This document shows positions 13,006 to 24,571 of a stretch of 64,000 bases of DNA, piece after piece (the stretch's first letter is position 1; each line of letters opens with the position of its first letter). Origin of the DNA: Palaemon carinicauda (Eukaryota; Arthropoda; Malacostraca; Decapoda; Palaemonidae); the NCBI RefSeq assembly GCF_036898095.1, contig NC_090745.1:87025748-87089747 (forward strand), given 5' to 3'. The position numbers and the translations under genes are program-made. A model generated the notes under the pieces. The model did not search any database and was not told where the DNA came from. It worked only from the letters and a program-made list of their open reading frames with translations.

Positions 13006-13091
<86 letters not shown>
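13006..13091. repeat. (GA)n microsatellite in Tigger
   Basis: About 43 AG repeats in the 3' part of the Tigger element. A CT tract at the equivalent place in the derivative at 22597-24569 (about 23862-23919) shows that it predates the deletions in that copy. Confidence 0.95.
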
Positions 13092-13095
<4 letters not shown>

Positions 13096-13377
13096 TTTAC
13101 GTACGTAAATGTAAATTTTAAACAAAAAAAATATGATAGGTTACAACATGTAGACTTTTAAAACCTTCCCTTTAACTTAATGCATACAGTACGTACATTA
13201 CTAAACTATAAAACAGGCAGTAAGAATATTAAAGTAAAAAATAAAGATTGTTACTGTACTCACCACGAAAGAAGTTGAAGAAAAACTTGAATGGTGATGG
13301 CGATGAATTTGCTGCACAGTAGAAATGATGATGATGAAGCTGATGATGTGTTCTACTGTGCAGCCAATGATAGTATT

Positions 13378-15252
13378 TTACGTCTCTTCAGACGGAGGTG
13401 TCTTTTCCTGGGACACCTCTTCAACTTCTTCCTGGGAAACTTCAATTTCTTCCGAAGGCGTACTAGCAGGAGGAACTGGCTCTTTTTTGCGAGGCTGGAA
13501 GAACATTGTGATCGGAAGTTGTTGCCGCTGCTTCTTTTTTCGATCCAAGAGCATTTTGTAGGGAGTCATTATGTCATCAACCTTGTTGCAGAATTGCATC
13601 GAGCGAACCATATCCTCGTCCCACTCTTGCAACATTTCTTTCAACTCCTTCGCGTGGTTGCAGGCCTTGGCAAGCCGTTCTAATGTTAAGCCCGTTTCTT
13701 CGACATTTTCTTGGGTCTCTTCCTGGGTATCACTCTCTTCCTCACTTGCCGATTTCGTCAGGTCTTCGAGGTCTGCGTCAGTTAGGGGCTGGGAATGGCA
13801 GTCCAACAACTCGTCGACGTCTTCAGTCGTCATGTCGCCAAACCCGTCACCTCCAATTATGGCAGCCAACTGCACAGATTTCCGTATTGCAGAGTGTTGG
13901 ATTTCCGACGGAGTAAATCCCTTGTCGTCGTAAACAATATCGGGCCACAACTTCTTCCAGCTCGCATTCACGGTTGCAGGTTTCATCTCTTGAAGTGCCT
14001 TCTGAATATTCTGCAGGCACGTGGCTATGGTGTACTGCCGCCAGTACGCCTTCAAGTTGAAATCTTCATCCTCGTCATCTTGGGCAGCATCCACACACGC
14101 AACGAGGTCCGCCAAGGTATTCTTCGTGTAGAGGGCCTTGAACGCCCTGATAACCCCCTGGTCCATCGGTTGAATTAATGACGTGGTGTTGGGTGGCAGG
14201 AACTCAACCTGAATGCCCTCATGCGACAGGTCAGTTGCGTGTCCACCAGCGTTATCCATAAGGAGAAGGATCTTGAATGGCAAGCCCTTCTCTAAGAGAT
14301 ATTTACTGACTTGCGGGATAAAACACTGGTGGAACCAGTTGGAGGTCAGCATCTTCGTAATCCATGCTTTTTGATTATGCATCCAGTACACGGGAAGGAG
14401 ATTCTTATTTTTATTTTTCAAAGCGCGAGGATTTTTCGACTTATAAATAAGCCCCGGCTTTAACAAAAATCCAGCAGCATTGCCACACATCACGAGGGTA
14501 ATGCGATCCTTGAATGCCTTAAAGCCAGAGGCTTTGGCTTCCTCTTTGAACAGGAAAGTTCGCGACGGCATTCTCTTCCAAAACAAGCCAGTCTCATCCA
14601 TATTAAAGACTTGTTCCGGCTTGTATCCACCTTCGGCGATAATATTCTTGAACGTCTGGTTCACGTAAGTTTCAGCAGCGGCAGTGTCAGCGGAAGCAGA
14701 CTCCCCATGCAGGGAAACGCTTTTCAGGGCGAAGCGTTTCTGAAACTTCGCGAACCATCCTTTGCTTGCGGAAAAACGTTTCTGAGGCTGGGAATCAGTG
14801 GATGTCCCTGGTTGAGGATCATCTGCATCATCATCATCTTCAGCATGGTTGCCGTCGTCGTCTTTAGGTTCCTTTGCAGCAAAATTCTCATATAAACTCA
14901 AAGCCTTTGTTTGGATGGTGTTCATATCCAACGCTATGTTCTTCTTCCGGCAGTCGGCAATCCACACAGCTAAAGCACCTTCCATGCGTACGATCGTTTT
15001 ATTACGCGTTGTAACGACTCGCTTCGCTGATCTGCTAAAGGTGATTGCAGCCGTCTTTCTAATGTTCGCCTCGTCCTTTTTGATATAGCGAACGGTGGAT
15101 TCGTTGATGACAAAATGGCGGCCGGCGGCCGCGTAACTTCTACCATCTTTTAACATGTCGAGAAGCGTAACCTTCTCAGCTATCGTCATCATCCTTCGGT
15201 GGCGTTTAGGCTCACTACCAGCCTTAAGAGAAGCAGAACGCTTGGGAGCCAT
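13378..15252 (-). CDS. Tigger/pogo-family transposase, intact
   Basis: A 624-residue DDE transposase that would cut and paste the surrounding element at TA sites. The N-terminus has a basic tag (KRHRR) and a psq-type helix-turn-helix (about 22-60, MTIAEKVTLLDML to VRYIKK). A CENP-B-type second DNA-binding part follows (to about 175, KGWFAKFQKRF). The catalytic core shows three acidic residues in family context: D219 in NMDETGLFW, D333 in LLMDNAGGHA and D364 in IQPMDQGVIRAFK, with 30 residues between the last two. An acidic tail contains QLPITMFF (578-585), which fits a PCNA-interacting (PIP) box, followed by basic residues. The frame has no stop or frameshift, and the start MAPKRSAS is the first Met. 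It resembles TIGD-type proteins, but the surrounding TIRs show it is a mobile copy rather than a domesticated gene. Confidence 0.95.
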   Translation of the reverse strand: MAPKRSASLKAGSEPKRHRRMMTIAEKVTLLDMLKDGRSYAAAGRHFVINESTVRYIKKDEANIRKTAAITFSRSAKRVVTTRNKTIVRMEGALAVWIADCRKKNIALDMNTIQTKALSLYENFAAKEPKDDDGNHAEDDDDADDPQPGTSTDSQPQKRFSASKGWFAKFQKRFALKSVSLHGESASADTAAAETYVNQTFKNIIAEGGYKPEQVFNMDETGLFWKRMPSRTFLFKEEAKASGFKAFKDRITLVMCGNAAGFLLKPGLIYKSKNPRALKNKNKNLLPVYWMHNQKAWITKMLTSNWFHQCFIPQVSKYLLEKGLPFKILLLMDNAGGHATDLSHEGIQVEFLPPNTTSLIQPMDQGVIRAFKALYTKNTLADLVACVDAAQDDEDEDFNLKAYWRQYTIATCLQNIQKALQEMKPATVNASWKKLWPDIVYDDKGFTPSEIQHSAIRKSVQLAAIIGGDGFGDMTTEDVDELLDCHSQPLTDADLEDLTKSASEEESDTQEETQENVEETGLTLERLAKACNHAKELKEMLQEWDEDMVRSMQFCNKVDDIMTPYKMLLDRKKKQRQQLPITMFFQPRKKEPVPPASTPSEEIEVSQEEVEEVSQEKTPPSEET

Positions 15253-15587
15253 TACAGTAGGATTTACGTACAGTACTGTAACAAAAAGTTCAACTTAAAA
15301 AGGTCGCACACAGCACAGATTAAACTTCACAAACTTAAGAACGTCTACTCAGCGATACGCGGTAACAGAGAGTGAACGATCCAGCCCCGCGAGAACTTTG
15401 ATGCTGCGGGTAGAAGATGCGGGCAAAACACCAATCACAGGCTAGATAACAAAACTTGAGTTCTGATTCGTCATCTATCAGCGCTTGAACCAATCACAAC
15501 CCGTCTTACAGTACTATGATGCGTTGGTTACCTACTCATAGAAGATGCCCCGCGCATACTGAACGTACGTAGATTAAGTACAATACC

Positions 15588-15748
15588 GTAATAATAATAA
15601 ATAATGATAATAATACTGTACAGTAATAATAATAATAATAATGATAATAATAATAACAATAATAATTTTATTAACAACAACAACAATAATAATAATAATA
15701 ACAATAATAATAATACACACTTTACGTACGCTATTTTACGCCTCTCTC

Positions 15749-15818
<70 letters not shown>
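15588..15818. repeat. (TAA)n-like and (CT)n microsatellites in Tigger
   Basis: Imperfect AAT/AAC repeats (15588-15717), then, after a short spacer, a CT tract at 15742-15818. They lie upstream of the transposase on its sense strand. Long Asn, Ile or Leu runs read here are artefacts. Confidence 0.93.
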
Positions 15819-15824
<6 letters not shown>

Positions 15825-16285
15825 TTATTCGAAATGTGATTTTTGCAACAAAGAATATTATTGGATGCAGTACTATACTACGTACGTATACATACAAAAG
15901 ATTCATGGAAAAGAAGCACATCCATTACAGTACACACCATTCTAATATGGTATGACTGCATCTGATTTGCGTTTCATGTTCGATTTAATTTTACTACGTA
16001 CTGAATTATCGTATGATCACATTCTCTTTTCGTGTTTTATTTCTTTCTGTGCTGAATTATATATCATATGTAATGCAATGAACAATCAGTAAGAGCAGAT
16101 ATTACTAATTACAGTATTAATGGAATTACAGGTAACAAAATATCGTATTTGGGGGTCTTCAGATTTCGCGGTATTTTCGAATTTTCCGGAAAATCCGCGA
16201 TATGTATATATATATGGGTTATGGAAAAACCCCGCGAAGTGGTGAATCAGCGATTGTCGAACCGCGAAGTAGCGAGGGTTCACTG

Positions 16286-17399
16286 TATTTCCTTTCCCTT
16301 GTTCTAATGGCGTTTGAGGTGGAACTGAAGAGGGCGAAGATTCAGTCTTCTCAGGGAGACAAACTGCTCCAACGAGGAGTGTGTTCCAGCAGACTCATCC
16401 ACTCTCACAGAACACTTCCGTTTCTCTAGAAAGCAATGAAGCTTCAACAGGGCTTGCTCCATCCTTGAGGCAGACGGAAACGCCCGAAAAACTTGACTCT
16501 GAATCTCCATCCCAAAATTAATGATCTCTTGGGATGGTGTCAGTTGAGACTAGTCTCTGTTTATCAGAAGACCCAGTTCTTCTGATAAGTTCAACGTCAT
16601 CTGCAGATCCTCCAGGCAGCGATTGTAGCTCTGAGTAGGACACGCTCCGGACTGCTCCAATGGCTGCAACCTGGAGCCTGAGGCGTCATGACACGACACT
16701 GTTCGACAGAGGCAAACTTCCTCTTCAGAGTTCTGCATGCGAGACGCCCGCCCCGTCTGGGCGCTGCGTCATCCGATGAGGACGAAAACACTTTCACCTC
16801 GCCTTTCACATGGCGAGGGCGCGCGTCCTGTGAAGTGTCAACAGGTACGCTCGAGGAGACGAGTGCTCGGGCGCTAACGCCTCTCGTTTCCTTTCGTCGT
16901 TCGACATTCCTTCTCCCAGGGGTTGGGGAGCTTGGAAGAGGTCTATGGTTAGAAGAACGACAGGTCCTAGCAGACGCACCAGCTATTTGAGGGGCGGTGC
17001 TTAGGCCGAAACAAAGAGCACAAAACTGGAAAACTTCCTCCTTATACCCGAACCTCAAGTATTGCTTGAAGTTTGGATGGATGGGGATGTGGAAGTAAGC
17101 ATCCTGGAGGTCTAAAGAGACCATCCAGTCGTCCTTTCTAACTGCTGCTAGGACTAATTTGGATGTCTCCATGGAGAACTTTGTCTTCTGAACGAAGACA
17201 TCCAGGACTGGTCTCTATTGCCTACTTCTCCAATAAGAGAGACATTTGATGTTGCATAGCCTGTCACTTTGACTCCTCTCTGTATCTGACAGAGAGATTT
17301 ATCGGAGTTACTATAAAAGGAGGTTTCCCTAGGAAAAAGATTTCGCATCACTCCTTTAGTAACCGTACGGACCAAAGGTCTGCTCCTCTCCTCTACCAA
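16286..17399 (-). pseudogene. DIRS-B reverse transcriptase, chimeric with Gag
   Basis: From 17399 leftward come RT fingers and palm pieces, including DDWMVSLDLQDAYFHIPIH (motif A) and CALCFGLSTAPQ (motif B) at 16990-17172. Just after this the sequence switches, in frame, to a copy of the Gag N-terminal region: about 16735-16985 resembles 19313-19570 closely at nucleotide level. RT resumes only at the palm/thumb segment (SEELGLLINRD, about 16555-16600) and VFRAFPSASRMEQAL (16304-16510). The YLDD catalytic motif has been lost in the exchange, so this RT is inactive. The remainder of the gene lies across the Tigger insertion. Confidence 0.8.
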
Positions 17400-18214
17400 G
17401 TTGCCAGAAGTTGTTTAGTCTGGCTGCTACAGTTGTCTGTGCGGCTTGATAAAAAAGTAGGCAGAACCTTTCTTGCTTTTTTAGACACCATATCCTCTGT
17501 GGCCTGTTGGGCTAAAGTGGAAGAGACCTCTTTGACCAACTCCTGAGGAAAAAGAGAGGAAGAAAAAAGGGGTGTGTACCTCAATTCTGACTTCTGAATG
17601 GGTGTAACCCCAATGGACAGAAAAGAATACAACTGGGATCTTTTCTTAAGGACCCCCGCTGAGAAAAGGGCTGCCAACTCATTGGAACCGACCTTTAAGG
17701 CTTTATCCATGCCTGACATAATGAGGCTGAGACTATCAGTGTCCACATCCTTCAAGGCAGAAACCTTCTTCCCCAAAGCTCCCAGAGTCCAGTCAAGGAA
17801 ATTGAATACTTTGAAAGCTCTGAAGACGCCTTTGAGAGGATGATCAAGCTCTGACATTGACCAGAGTATTTTGGTCCTTCTCATGGCAATCCGACGAGGA
17901 GCGTCTACTCGACTCGAAAAGTCTCCTTGGGCAGAGGCAGGAACTCCCAAGCCGAGAACTTCTCCCGTCTCGTACCAAACACTAGATCTGGAGGCCAATC
18001 TAGCCGGGGGAAAAGGGAAAACAGTCTTTCCCTGGTCCTTCGTGGATTGCATCCAGTGTCCCATCATCCTCAAAGCTCTTTTAGATGATCGAGACAGCAC
18101 CATCTTTGTAAACAGAGACTCCTTCGACGCATTCCCTAGCGTAAACTCTGAAGGCGGGGAACGAGGAGCAGCAGGCACAAAATAATTCGGAAACTCTTCA
18201 GTAAAAACTCTCAT
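17393..18214 (-). CDS. DIRS-B Gag C-terminal region (open fragment)
   Basis: A 273-codon open frame whose product aligns with the same position in DIRS-G (52743-53336) and DIRS-E (about 35900-36600). Shared stretches include FVPAAPRSPPSEFTLG near the N-terminus and VLSRSSKRALRMMG. A third, WYETGEVLGLGVPASAQGDF, is followed by an arginine-rich segment. The conservation of this domain across three copies suggests it is the structural core of Gag in this group. No enzyme motif is present. Upstream on the sense strand it meets the 27-bp minisatellite, and downstream it passes to RT in another frame. It is a fragment of a dead element. Confidence 0.65.
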   Translation of the reverse strand: MRVFTEEFPNYFVPAAPRSPPSEFTLGNASKESLFTKMVLSRSSKRALRMMGHWMQSTKDQGKTVFPFPPARLASRSSVWYETGEVLGLGVPASAQGDFSSRVDAPRRIAMRRTKILWSMSELDHPLKGVFRAFKVFNFLDWTLGALGKKVSALKDVDTDSLSLIMSGMDKALKVGSNELAALFSAGVLKKRSQLYSFLSIGVTPIQKSELRYTPLFSSSLFPQELVKEVSSTLAQQATEDMVSKKARKVLPTFLSSRTDNCSSQTKQLLATW

Positions 18215-18399
18215 GAGTTTCTTTAAGTCAACCGAAGGATGAAGGATCTTAGGATCTTCTCCTTCGAGACTTCCTCTAAAAGATCAGTAGGGGGAAGGAG
18301 ATCATCGATCCCTTCCTCCTACAAGTCTCTAACTGAGGTAGAGACGTATTGTTTCCTAGGAGTCAATTCCTTAAGGTCCTGACTTCTGGCATCAATGAG

Positions 18400-19080
18400 T
18401 CCAAGATCATTACGCCTGGCGTCACGTTGTTCCAGCGCTTGACGCTCGGAACTATGACGCTCGCGATCATTACGATCGGAACTAAGACATTCGCGATCTC
18501 GACGCTCGGCTCAACTGGTGTCATCACGACGTCCGAGGCTCTTACACTCGGCGTCACGTTTAACAGTCTTGACGCTCGGCGTCACATCTAACTGCTTGAC
18601 GCTCGACGTCACGTCTAACTGCTTGACGCTCGACGTCACGTCTAACTGCTTGACGCTCGACGTCACGTCTAACTGCTTGACGTTTGGCGTCGCGTCCAAC
18701 TGCCTGACGCTCGACGTCGCGTCCAACTGCCTGACGCTCGACGTCGCGTCCAACTGCCTGACGCTCGACGTCGCGTCTAACTGCCTGATGCTCGGCGTCA
18801 CGTCTAACTGCTTGACGCTCGACGTCTCGTAACTGCTTGACGCTCGGCGTCACGTCTAACTGTTTGACGCTCGACGTCACGTCCAATTGCTTGACGCTCG
18901 ATGTCACGTCCAACTGCTGGACGGTCGACGCTATGCAACTGCTTGACACTCGGCGCCACGTGACTCTCGGAACAATGACGCTCGCGATTTAGACGCTCGG
19001 AACTATGACGTTCCCGATCTAGACGCTCGGAACTATGACGTTCGTTCATCCAACGAGAGACATTAGAAGTTGCACTCAGT
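18400..19080. repeat. DIRS-B Gag minisatellite, 27-bp unit
   Basis: Tandem units around TTGACGCTCGACGTCACGTC plus a short tail, 27 bp each (nine residues such as VKQLDVTSS on the minus strand). They are regular from about 18565 to 18930 and degenerate on both sides. The unit is a multiple of three, so Gag can stay open, but several units have length changes that alter the frame. The unit is unrelated to the DIRS-A, F or G repeats at the same place. Confidence 0.88.
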
Positions 19081-19289
19081 TTCAAACATCGTGTCTAACT
19101 CTTACAGCAGCGTTAGTAGCTTGCCGTCCAATGCTCTGACGCTTGGCATTACGTGTCATGACTTCCAACTACTCGACGCTTGGCGTGATATAGTCCAATT
19201 CCTTAACGCTCAGCGTCCTTCTTGACGCTAGCGTTATGGCGTTTTAGAATCTAAATGCTCGGTGTCATGACGAGCAACTCTCTTCTTGT

Positions 19290-19598
19290 CTAGCTGAAAG
19301 GGAAATACGTAAGACGCCAGCCCTGTCTGTGAGCTGAGTCAACCGACGGTGAAGATAACACTTTTACCTTGCCTTTCCCATGGCGAGGGCGAGCGTTCTG
19401 GGAAGCGTCAACATGAACGCTTGAGGGGACGACCGCTCGGGGGGTAACGCTCTCGCCTCCCTTCGCTTGTCGACATTCCTTATCCCAGTGGTTGGGAGCT
19501 TGGAAGGGGTCTAGGGCTAGGAGAATGACAGGTACGAGCAGACGCACCCTCCACTGCACTGATTTGGCACTGAAACTTGCACTTTTAAACTCTTTCAC
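19290..19598 (-). pseudogene. DIRS-B Gag N-terminal region
   Basis: A 102-codon frame at the 5' end of DIRS-B. The arginine/lysine-rich stretch RPRHGKGKVKV recurs in the Gag fragment pasted into the DIRS-B RT (16735-16985) and, more loosely, in DIRS-E (38050-38126). It is the template-like source for judging that chimera. No zinc finger is visible. The start codon at 19598 is the first Met but may not be the natural one. Confidence 0.5.
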
Positions 19599-19744
19599 AT
19601 CAGACCATAATATAGACCTACCCGCTGCAAGAGATTTACTCTTTCGCCCAGGGCTTGAATGAGAATGCCATAGGCTATATGATTAATAATAGTATTCCCA
19701 ATATCGAAAAAAATAAATAACGATACAAAGTAATTTGTGGGACT

Positions 19745-20118
19745 GTATCGATAGTACGAATACTACGTAGCATAATTTTAACTGTACGCTAGTTTTATTT
19801 AATCTCTGAAAATAGATCGATGATTAACTAAAGAAAGTATACTAATAGGAGAAATATTTTCTTAAAAATGGTATTTCTATTATAAAATAAATTTTTAAAT
19901 ATACTTACCTGGTAGTTACATATATATAGCTTAAATCCCGCGTTACGACGCAGCACAACAGAAAATTCAATTTCGCAGCGATCGCCACCATGACAGTAGG
20001 TGGTCATACATGAGCGCCATCTCTCATAGGTTATCAGAACCATCACCAACATTCTTCAGAAATTCCATACCTCTGTTTTCAGAGGGGAGGAGGGAGGGCC
20101 CTTTTATATATGTAACTA
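19745..20118. repeat. Foldback C, left arm and loop
   Basis: From 19745 to about 19916 the sequence is the reverse complement of 30869-31016 joined to 20892-20910. It includes the DIRS-like end (AAAATAAATTTTTAAATATACTTACC) and 125 bp further out. 19916-20118 is a DIRS-type repeat core with CAGCGATCGCC. If the Tigger at 20119-20891 and DIRS-D are removed, the arms lie about 210 bp apart and form a long hairpin. Confidence 0.75.
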
Positions 20119-20891
<773 letters not shown>

Positions 20892-20914
20892 TACCAGGTA
20901 AGTATATTTAAAAA

Positions 20915-21390
20915 GGGATTTTGACGAAGGAAAAATCTATTTCTGGGCGAGAGACCTGTGCCGCCCAGTGAAATGCTCCTTTAGCATCATTTGTAAGGTA
21001 TATAACTGCTAAATAATACCAGAGAAAAAATTGCATAGGAATGCTAGGTGTGAACCCAGCTTGCTCACCTGAAAGGTGTCGGTATAAGTAATACGGGCGT
21101 GAAAATCACATGCAGAGGTCTCGTACCAATTAGATATCTCCTCGTCAATATCCCCCAAATCAAGAGGAGCCGTCCCAAGTCCACCACAGACCGTCGCTAC
21201 CCACAATCCTACCCACGCCAATGACGTCACTCCTCATAGCACCCAAGTTTGGGTCCAACAGGGAGGGCGAGCAAAGGGTGGGTTCACTGGGCGGCACAGG
21301 TCTCTCGCCCAGAAATAGATTTTTCCTTCGTCAAAATCCCTTTTCTGGGCTCTGACCTGTGCCGCCCAGTGAAATAGTATCAGAGAAATG
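20915..21390 (-). repeat. DIRS-D 3' inverted repeat and internal complementary region
   Basis: The outer repeat (20915-21240) mirrors 30570-30868. The internal complementary region joins the inverted left end (to GTCAAAATCCC, about 21335) to the inverted right end (TTTTCTGGGCTCTGACCTGTG, about 21339-21360). About 450 bp of sequence with no gene follow to 21840. Confidence 0.88.
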
Positions 21391-21842
21391 GTCCCAAACT
21401 TGGAACCAAAATATTAAATCAAAAAGAAAAATTAAAGTCAAACATATAAAAAACATGATTTAATATATGTAAATCTAAGTACAGTACATGGTATTCGAGA
21501 AAAAGAGAACTCCTTACGTAACAAAAAAAGCAATATAAGTAAAACATGGGATGCAAACTAAATGTATAATTCTAGGATATAGGAGAAAAACATGAGCATC
21601 AAAATAAGGTCTCAACAGAGAATACCAGGATTAAGGATTACTGTAAGGATAAAAATAACAATCTCGAATGACTATAAGTGAACATGGGCAAAAATATATA
21701 CATAAATGATAAGGACTGTACATAAGGATGCAACTGAAGGGTGCGATCCAAAAGATAAATCAAACCACTGTAGGGACCATAAGTGAGGCAGGTAGGGGGA
21801 AGAGAAAAAGAGGGAAATAAGACATGTGATTAGGATTCATGA

Positions 21843-22596
21843 TGATCGGGAGGAACCACACTTCCTGCTGCCACTGTAGCAAGTTTTAGGGCTTCCAAAG
21901 GTTTTAAATAGTGGCGTTTGAAAACTGATGGGGACTTCCAGCCTGTATATTTCGTTATGTCATCAAATTTCATGTGATGGAAATAATTAATATAAGTAGC
22001 TACAGATCGAATACTGTATCATGGACATGAGGGAATGATTCTGGGTTAGCCTGTTTGATGAAATACTGAATCTGTTGTCTAATCCCTTTAAGGGTGATGG
22101 TTCCTCCGTTCTCTCTAATAAATAAGGGCCCCGAGGACTTAGTGGAAGTTCTATTTAGGTAGGCTTTCAAAGTCATAACTGGACATAAGGATGCATCCCG
22201 TGGAAGGGGAACAATCTTCCAGGGGGACCATCTGTTTTGGGGGTCCTCATTCTTTGCTAGGAATGTTTTGTCAGGGGAGAGTAGAACTTCACCTGACGGG
22301 AGAAAATCAATGTGGCCTGGATTTCTAGACAAGGCTGAAAGCCCCGAAATTCTAGCACCAGAGGCTAAGCTCATTAGGAATAAAGTTTTCCATAATAATG
22401 GGATATAGGCACATGATTCATTAGGAGTGTCAGAAGCTAATTTAAGAACATCATTCAGAAACCAGGAAACTGCGGTAGGACGAGTTGATGGTTTCAATCT
22501 GGCACAAGCTTTAGGGATGGAAGAGAGGTATGAATCCGTAAGGTCGATATTGAATCCGATCTGAAAAATCTTTTTCAAGGCCGATTAATGGTAGTA
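21843..22596 (-). pseudogene. DIRS-D tyrosine recombinase, C-terminal catalytic part
   Basis: The 22000-22578 frame carries the helical part and the first arginine box (SGARISGLSALSR) and runs to the histidine of the HxxR box (HVHDTVFDL, then stop). In the next frame the sequence resumes as RSVATYINYFHHMKFD and then the nucleophile context SVFKRHYLKPLEAL. One or two bases therefore break the gene exactly inside the HxxR box, near 22000. Upstream on the sense strand the gene is interrupted by a Tigger derivative and continues at 24572. Both lesions make it inactive. Confidence 0.87.
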
Positions 22597-22999
22597 CAGT
22601 GAACCCTCGCTACTTCGCGGTTCGACCATCGCGGATTCACCACTTCGCGGATTTTTTTCATAACCCATGTACAGTATATACATATATCGCGGATTTCCGG
22701 AAATATCAAAAATACCGCGATGTGACCGATGGTGCGAGATTGGAGAAAGTAAGGAAAATTGAATCATGATTGATTTTCAATATAAATGAAACTTTGAGGA
22801 GCAACAAAGATATCATTTGTTAGAGAGATAGAGAGAGGTAAGGAATGGGAGGTAGTGAAAAGTAGCCCAGAGAGAGAGGGAGAGGTAGAGGTAGAGGTAG
22901 AGAGAGAGAGAGGTAGAGGTAGAGAGAGAGAGAGGTAGAGAGAGAGAGAGGTAGAGAGAGAGAGAGAGAGAGAGAGGTAGAGAGAGAGAGAGAGAGATA

Positions 23000-23089
<90 letters not shown>

Positions 23090-23567
23090 GGGGGTTTGAA
23101 TGTAATAAACAAAAAAATTTGATAGGTTATAACACATTGGTGCTTATGTAATATCAACTGTATACTGAAGACGGTTTGAATAAGTTAAGAAATGGTATAA
23201 ACGATACTTTGTTAGTGTATTCGTACACACACAAGAGCGGCAGCTAGATGACAGCTGATCTAATCACAGCCAAAAGTAAAACAAAAAGAAGTCAACAATA
23301 CTCGATTTTTAAAACACACCCGAAATTTAAAAACAAAAGAACACGCTTTCTCTTAATGTGCAATTAACTATTTAAAGAGTGGCAATTTTCTAGAATAAAA
23401 TGATATTTCCCAAAAAATAGTGGTTTGCTGATGAAATCGGATGCCGTATTTTTAGCTATGATTGAAATGGATGTAGACTCGGCCTAATTTTTTCGTTTCG
23501 TATTTAATTGACACTAAGAAAACTAATTTTAGTTTCTTCATCTAAATGTAAGTATTGTATAACACGA

Positions 23568-23608
<41 letters not shown>

Positions 23609-23613
23609 GAGAG

Positions 23614-23656
<43 letters not shown>

Positions 23657-23857
23657 TCAGCTGTTGTAATCAAATGGCGTGTTTTTGTTTCGTGAGAATT
23701 TCATCGCCACGACTATAACAACAACATACTGTACTGAACTTTACAGTATTTTACAGACTACTGTAATATGATAAAGTAAAATATTTGTAATCTATTTTAT
23801 ATGAAATGGGGCTATTTTTTTTTTGTTTAAAATTTACATTTACGTATGTAAAACAAC

Positions 23858-23919
<62 letters not shown>

Positions 23920-24569
23920 GTGAATTGTTATCCTGCTTTGCTACGTATGTATGATTTTATATAGATACGGTAAATAATATTTGTAATAACATATTTTCTA
24001 AAAGCTTTTACTGTAATATCATTATTTATCACTTTCATCATGCGCGTTAAATGCCTTCGTTTGTTTACTGAGCGTACTTTATGATGCCATCGTTTCAGGC
24101 AGCGTCATAAAGAAAAACATTTCATTTGGAAGTCCTAAGAAAAATTAAGTATAACATTGGTAATAACAAAATCAACATACTGTACTGAATAATCAATATA
24201 ATCGATGCAAAAACTAACCTATACACAGATGTGTAAATGAGTTTGTTTCTTCATTATGATCAGAGATAAACGTAAACAAAACATTGGTTGCCATTTTTTA
24301 TCGTGCTTTTTGGCGTGTTTAGGAAACGCATGATATAAAATCGCCTTTAATATTTGTGCCTGTTTTAGTTTAGGGTACTGTAGTACATGCATTAAGTGTT
24401 CTGTACATTAAAGGGTAGTTTGTTAACAGTACTACGTACAAGGGAAGGTTTTAAAAGTCTGAATATACATGTTAAATAAATAGGTAAATATGGTGTCACT
24501 ACTTCGCGGATTTTCACCTATCGCGGTCGGGTCTGGAACCTATCTACCGCGATAAACGAGGGTTCACTG
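22597..24569. mobile_element. Non-autonomous Tigger derivative carrying a foreign block
   Basis: Tigger ends CAGTGAACCCTCG...CGAGGGTTCACTG with TA at 22595-22596 and 24570-24571. The right 0.75 kb (about 23820-24569) is the reverse complement of the autonomous copy (about 12326-13130). In place of the transposase there are GA-rich tracts (22826-23090 and 23573-23650) and a ~570-bp block (23122-23693) that matches 181-723 at the left edge of the window but is not in the autonomous Tigger. It splits the DIRS-D recombinase gene. Confidence 0.92.
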
Positions 24570-24571
24570 TA

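Larger units (their letters stand above)
12326..16285 (-). mobile_element. Autonomous Tigger (pogo-type) DNA transposon
   Basis: A 3,960-bp element flanked by TA duplications at 12324-12325 and 16286-16287. The terminal inverted repeats begin CAGTGAACCCTCG on both ends and share about 24 bp with few mismatches. A single intact transposase gene lies on the minus strand at 13378-15252. The flanks are DIRS-B RNase H and RT, so it inserted after DIRS-B. Two shorter relatives with the same ends lie at 20119-20891 and 22597-24569. Internal microsatellites lie at 13006-13091 and 15588-15818. Confidence 0.93.
9730..19690 (-). mobile_element. DIRS-type retrotransposon B (5'-truncated, split by Tigger)
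   Basis: Read on the minus strand. The left end (GATATTTTCATAATA...) and its inverted copy at about 9965-10010 form the 3' repeat and internal complementary region. Leftward order on the sense strand is Gag N-terminus (19290-19598), a 27-bp minisatellite, Gag C-terminal region, RT, RNase H and YR. A complete Tigger element (12326-16285) sits between RT and RNase H. No right inverted repeat is found, and leader-like sequence fades out near 19690, so the 5' end is lost. Gag and RT are recombined (see the RT entry). Confidence 0.8.

Noticed and set aside
13291..14895. Plus-strand ORFs opposite the Tigger transposase
   Set aside because: They are antisense shadows of the 624-codon transposase gene, with no family features.
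19600..19910. Head-to-tail tandem junction of two DIRS elements
   Set aside because: At a true junction the right terminus should carry the shared inverted-repeat core within about 40 bp. None is found in 19600-19870, whereas the flank is instead repeated inverted at 30869-31016.
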